Shown here: positions 5,721 through 7,589 of the stretch, piece after piece
How positions within the stretch are numbered: position 1 is the first letter of the stretch
Layout: each line of letters opens with the position of its first letter
Assembly: GCA_041628815.1 (NCBI GenBank)
Contig: JBFKOL010000207.1
Coordinates: 1-7,589 of the forward strand
Reading direction: 5' to 3'
Source of the DNA: JBFKOL01 sp041628815
Lineage (GTDB): Bacteria; Bacteroidota; Bacteroidia; Chitinophagales; Saprospiraceae
DNA length: 7,589 bases
Translations under genes and position numbers: made by a program
The notes under the pieces: model-generated
Database searches by the model: none
Seen by the model: the letters and a program-made list of their open reading frames with translations, nothing else
What the model was told of the DNA's origin: nothing

Positions 5721-7589
5721 ACATCCTTCGCCACAATTCATCGTGAGCATTACGTTGATGTCTCCGTTGTTGTAATATCCGTCACCTCCAAATAGGTTAA
5801 ACCATCCACTAGCTCCGAATCCGGGCATCTGTTCATTGGCATCGGTACCAAGCTGAAATGCAGGACCGGTAATGGCCACACTAAAAGAGCCGTGATTAGG
5901 TGAGACGATGGTACCTGCAATACTTGGGTAATATTTCCACCCTGTAGCGTCCCAAGGATGACATGAATTAGGTTTGGGACTTCCGGCAGGAGGTGTTGTT
6001 GTCATGCCGGATATGCGAAAATCAAAATCGACATAGGCATCCGAAGTAGCACCCTGTGTTTTATTAGCACGCCCATAGTAGTGAATAGAACCATCCTCAC
6101 ATTCGTCCCAGGCACCTCCGGATCCGTCGAAATAATTGTTGTCTATATATATGGTATATGGACCATTTCCACTACAACTGGTTGTGGTTGTTACTGTCCT
6201 GGTGCAAATGACATTACATGGATCCGGTGCACTCACCAGACAGGCCAACGCCTCCACATCACTATGTCCTACTTGAAATATTTCTGTTACAGTGCCGGGA
6301 TTGGTTCCATAATGAATCTGGAACACCCTATTCTTTTGTGAGTCGTTACACGAATTGCCATCATTCCCCGTTGAGCCAAACAATTGTCCCGCGTCATTGA
6401 AGGTGAGTCCTTCTATGTCACAGGTGGGTAAAGTAGAAAGTTGAGTTACTGCGCCGGTAGATGTATTTACCAGTACCACAACATCATTGGTAGAACTACC
6501 AGAAACGGTAGAAATACCATATATCTTATCATCGGTGGGATTATAGGCAATATCGTCGATATCCTGGAGGGCTCCCGTCATTTCCTTGTAGTCCTGCCCT
6601 GCCCCAAACGCGTCAGGCTTAAATTTTCCGGTACCGGGATCAATTACAAAAAGGAGGTCATTTCCGCTGTTTCGATGCGTGGCGAACAACAACCCGGTAT
6701 TGCTATTTATCGCTAGTCCGTCGACATCGTCAATGTATTTATTCCCCAAAGATCCTGACATGGGACCGTCAACATCGAGACCGTGCCCATAGCCGTAGAA
6801 CTGCCCAGTGTTTTTGTCCACCGTACCAAATTCATCCGCATCTACAGCATATATCAAAGTTCCGTCAAAGTTTAAAGACATTGTCTCAACTTGCGTTCTT
6901 CCCAATGTTCCAACGTGAAAATTGGCTCCATTTGATTGCCATGTATATAGTTGTCCACTGCTCGCTTGAGCGATGGTATAACATATCTCTCCGCCTGGAT
7001 CAAAAGTGGGATCCGGGGGAGACACATATACACCACTGGTGCCAGAAGTCATGCTGAACTTAGTGGCTTTTGAATACCACCCTCCAACAAAAATGGCATT
7101 GCTCAAAGAAGATGATTCTCCATAGGGTTGTTCTCCTCCGGGAAAATTAGTTGGATCTCCTGTGGTCAACCAATATCCAGTAAAAAATCCACCACCACTG
7201 AAATCACTGCCACCTGCGATTAATGAGCCAGTTCCATCGTTTACGCGAGGCCCCTGCGGATAAGGTGCTGGAGGATTGCTTCCTCCCCCGCTGGCATTGA
7301 TATCACCCGCTACATGGACAAAGTTGGTGGGTTTTAAACCACCAAGAGGGACTATTGCCCCTCCACTTTGAAATTTAACCTGGCCGTTGTATCCATTTGA
7401 GAAATTAGCATCGGTATCCCACCTGAAAATATAAGAATCGGATGCGTCACCGGTTATATGGATTTTACTAGAAATTGAAAATCCAGAAGTAATATTTATA
7501 ACCAATGTCTCTTCAATTCCGTTTTGTGTATTTAGTCCATCCAGTGAAGTCGATGAGACACTGCTATATCCACCTGAGCTCGGCAGCCC
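5559..7589 (-). CDS. Giant secreted multidomain protein, upstream part (5' end outside window, ends at in-frame TAG)
   Basis: This part has 676 sense codons followed by TAG. The frame is open to the window edge, so the true start lies beyond 7589. A TTG at 7503-7505 could be called as a start, but coding continues upstream of it and no signal peptide follows, so I reject it. Domains in order, by visible residue: Gly-rich beta domain (about 19-189), beta-propeller-like repeats (about 201-452), an unrecognised domain (about 459-618), and most of a PKD domain (from 624) cut at residue 677. No catalytic motif is evident. The composition (Gly, Asp, Asn, Thr and Ser rich) fits an exported Bacteroidota surface or matrix protein. 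The neighbour at 1-5558 is the same frame and clearly the same gene. If the TAG is real and not read through, the product lacks all the repeat domains and any C-terminal export signal. I am confident it is coding; the function is inferred. Confidence 0.9.
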   Translation of the reverse strand, partial: GLPSSGGYSSVSSTSLDGLNTQNGIEETLVINITSGFSISSKIHITGDASDSYIFRWDTDANFSNGYNGQVKFQSGGAIVPLGGLKPTNFVHVAGDINASGGGSNPPAPYPQGPRVNDGTGSLIAGGSDFSGGGFFTGYWLTTGDPTNFPGGEQPYGESSSLSNAIFVGGWYSKATKFSMTSGTSGVYVSPPDPTFDPGGEICYTIAQASSGQLYTWQSNGANFHVGTLGRTQVETMSLNFDGTLIYAVDADEFGTVDKNTGQFYGYGHGLDVDGPMSGSLGNKYIDDVDGLAINSNTGLLFATHRNSGNDLLFVIDPGTGKFKPDAFGAGQDYKEMTGALQDIDDIAYNPTDDKIYGISTVSGSSTNDVVVLVNTSTGAVTQLSTLPTCDIEGLTFNDAGQLFGSTGNDGNSCNDSQKNRVFQIHYGTNPGTVTEIFQVGHSDVEALACLVSAPDPCNVICTRTVTTTTSCSGNGPYTIYIDNNYFDGSGGAWDECEDGSIHYYGRANKTQGATSDAYVDFDFRISGMTTTPPAGSPKPNSCHPWDATGWKYYPSIAGTIVSPNHGSFSVAITGPAFQLGTDANEQMPGFGASGWFNLFGGDGYYNNGDINVMLTMNCGEGCPDPDITYDESHCDNQSNTFSADDLGPGTTYAWHFGEGASPQTATGRGPHVVNY
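5736..6215 (-). other. Unrecognised ~160-residue beta-rich domain
   Basis: Visible residues about 459-618, between the propeller and PKD1. It starts after CNVICTRTVTTTTSC. It contains YTIYIDNNYFDGSGGAWDEC, an IHYYGRANKTQGATSDAYVD stretch, a CHPWDATGWKYYP motif, GSFSVAITGPAFQLGTDANE and FGASGWFNLFGGDGYYNNGD, and ends at MNCGEGC. The aromatic- and Gly-rich strands and several Cys residues suggest an extracellular beta-sandwich, possibly carbohydrate-binding, but I cannot name a family. Position in a chain of binding-type domains is the only functional hint. Confidence 0.4.
6232..6989 (-). other. Beta-propeller-like repeat region
   Basis: Visible residues about 201-452. Blade-like units repeat in the form of a hydrophobic strand, 'IYAVDAD' or 'LFATHRN' or 'IYGISTV' or 'LFGSTGN', followed by a strand ending in a turn such as DKNTGQF, DPGTGKF, NTSTGAV or YGTNPGT. 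DVDGLAIN, DIDDIAYN, DIEGLTFN and DVEALAC form a parallel set of strand motifs. This is the pattern of DUF6923/DUF4394-like or SMP-30-like propellers in secreted bacterial proteins. At least four blades are visible; the rest may be degenerate. No catalytic residues can be assigned, so a binding or structural role is the safest reading. Confidence 0.65.
7023..7535 (-). other. Gly-rich beta domain near the visible N-terminus
   Basis: Visible residues 19-189. The segment contains FRWDTDANFSNGYNGQVKF, then FQSGGAIVPLGGL, FVHVAGDINASGGG, a Pro/Gly linker, GGSDFSGGGFFTGYWLTTG and FVGGWYSKATKFSMTSG. I recall segments of this type near the N-termini of large secreted Bacteroidota proteins with no assigned function. 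The alternation of short hydrophobic strands with Gly-rich turns suggests an all-beta fold. No enzyme motif is seen. It lies directly before the propeller-like region. The boundaries are estimates. Confidence 0.5.

Noticed and set aside
244..6716. Plus-strand open frames of 60-137 codons, for example 244-633, 1885-2298, 3613-3969 and 4537-4902
   Set aside because: They lie antisense to continuous minus-strand coding with recognisable domains. Their translations are Ser/Thr/Val-rich shadows of Asp/Thr/Cys codons and have no domain features.
7503..7505. TTG as the gene start
   Set aside because: The frame stays open up to 7589 with the same composition, and no signal peptide follows the TTG.
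1..7589. Defence, toxin-antitoxin, phage or mobile-element genes
   Set aside because: No catalytic, transposase, integrase or nuclease motif was found in the main frame, and no other credible gene exists in the window.

Overview
The whole window is one stretch of a single, very long minus-strand gene. The frame with codons at plus-strand positions 3-5, 6-8 and so on was translated row by row from 7589 down to 3. It holds 2,529 codons and one stop, a TAG at 5559-5561. Neither end of the gene is in the window: no signal peptide or start region on the 7589 side, and no C-terminal sorting domain on the 1 side. No intergenic sequence, RNA gene, promoter, terminator, CRISPR array or insertion sequence is visible.

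The product is a Cys- and Asp-rich, multidomain, repeat-containing extracellular protein of the kind made by Bacteroidota, most like the Saprospiria/Lewinella group or Flavobacteriia. This rests on the PKD domains, the HYR-type Ig-like domains with RTWT...CVQTIT motifs, and the 'HTSCSAPL' repeat domains. Proteins of this build are usually exported by the type IX secretion system and act as surface adhesins or matrix proteins. That role is inferred, because the ends that would prove it are missing.

Order along the protein (descending coordinates): a Gly-rich beta domain (7535-7023), a beta-propeller-like region (6989-6232), a domain I do not recognise (6215-5736), PKD1 (5720-5514, broken by the TAG) and PKD2 (5474-5259). 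Then come five copies of a ~130-residue six-Cys domain in two alternating subtypes (A1, B1, A2, B2, A3; 5234-2631), with HYR-like Ig segments between A1/B1 and A2/B2. Last are a jelly-roll-like domain (2600-2088), an intact HYR domain (2054-1782), a split HYR segment (1778-1593), a second jelly-roll-like domain plus a Cys-rich module (1592-675), two more HYR domains (650-144) and the start of another (143-1).

Two things stand out. First, the TAG interrupts a domain that continues in the same frame on both sides, so this is a recent nonsense mutation, a sequence error or a readthrough site. Second, three HYR-type Ig domains appear to be split at the same place, between the RTWT strand and the CVQxIT strand, with 300-490 residues of other domains in the gap. 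I see no defence, mobile or metabolic system here; the interest is in protein architecture.
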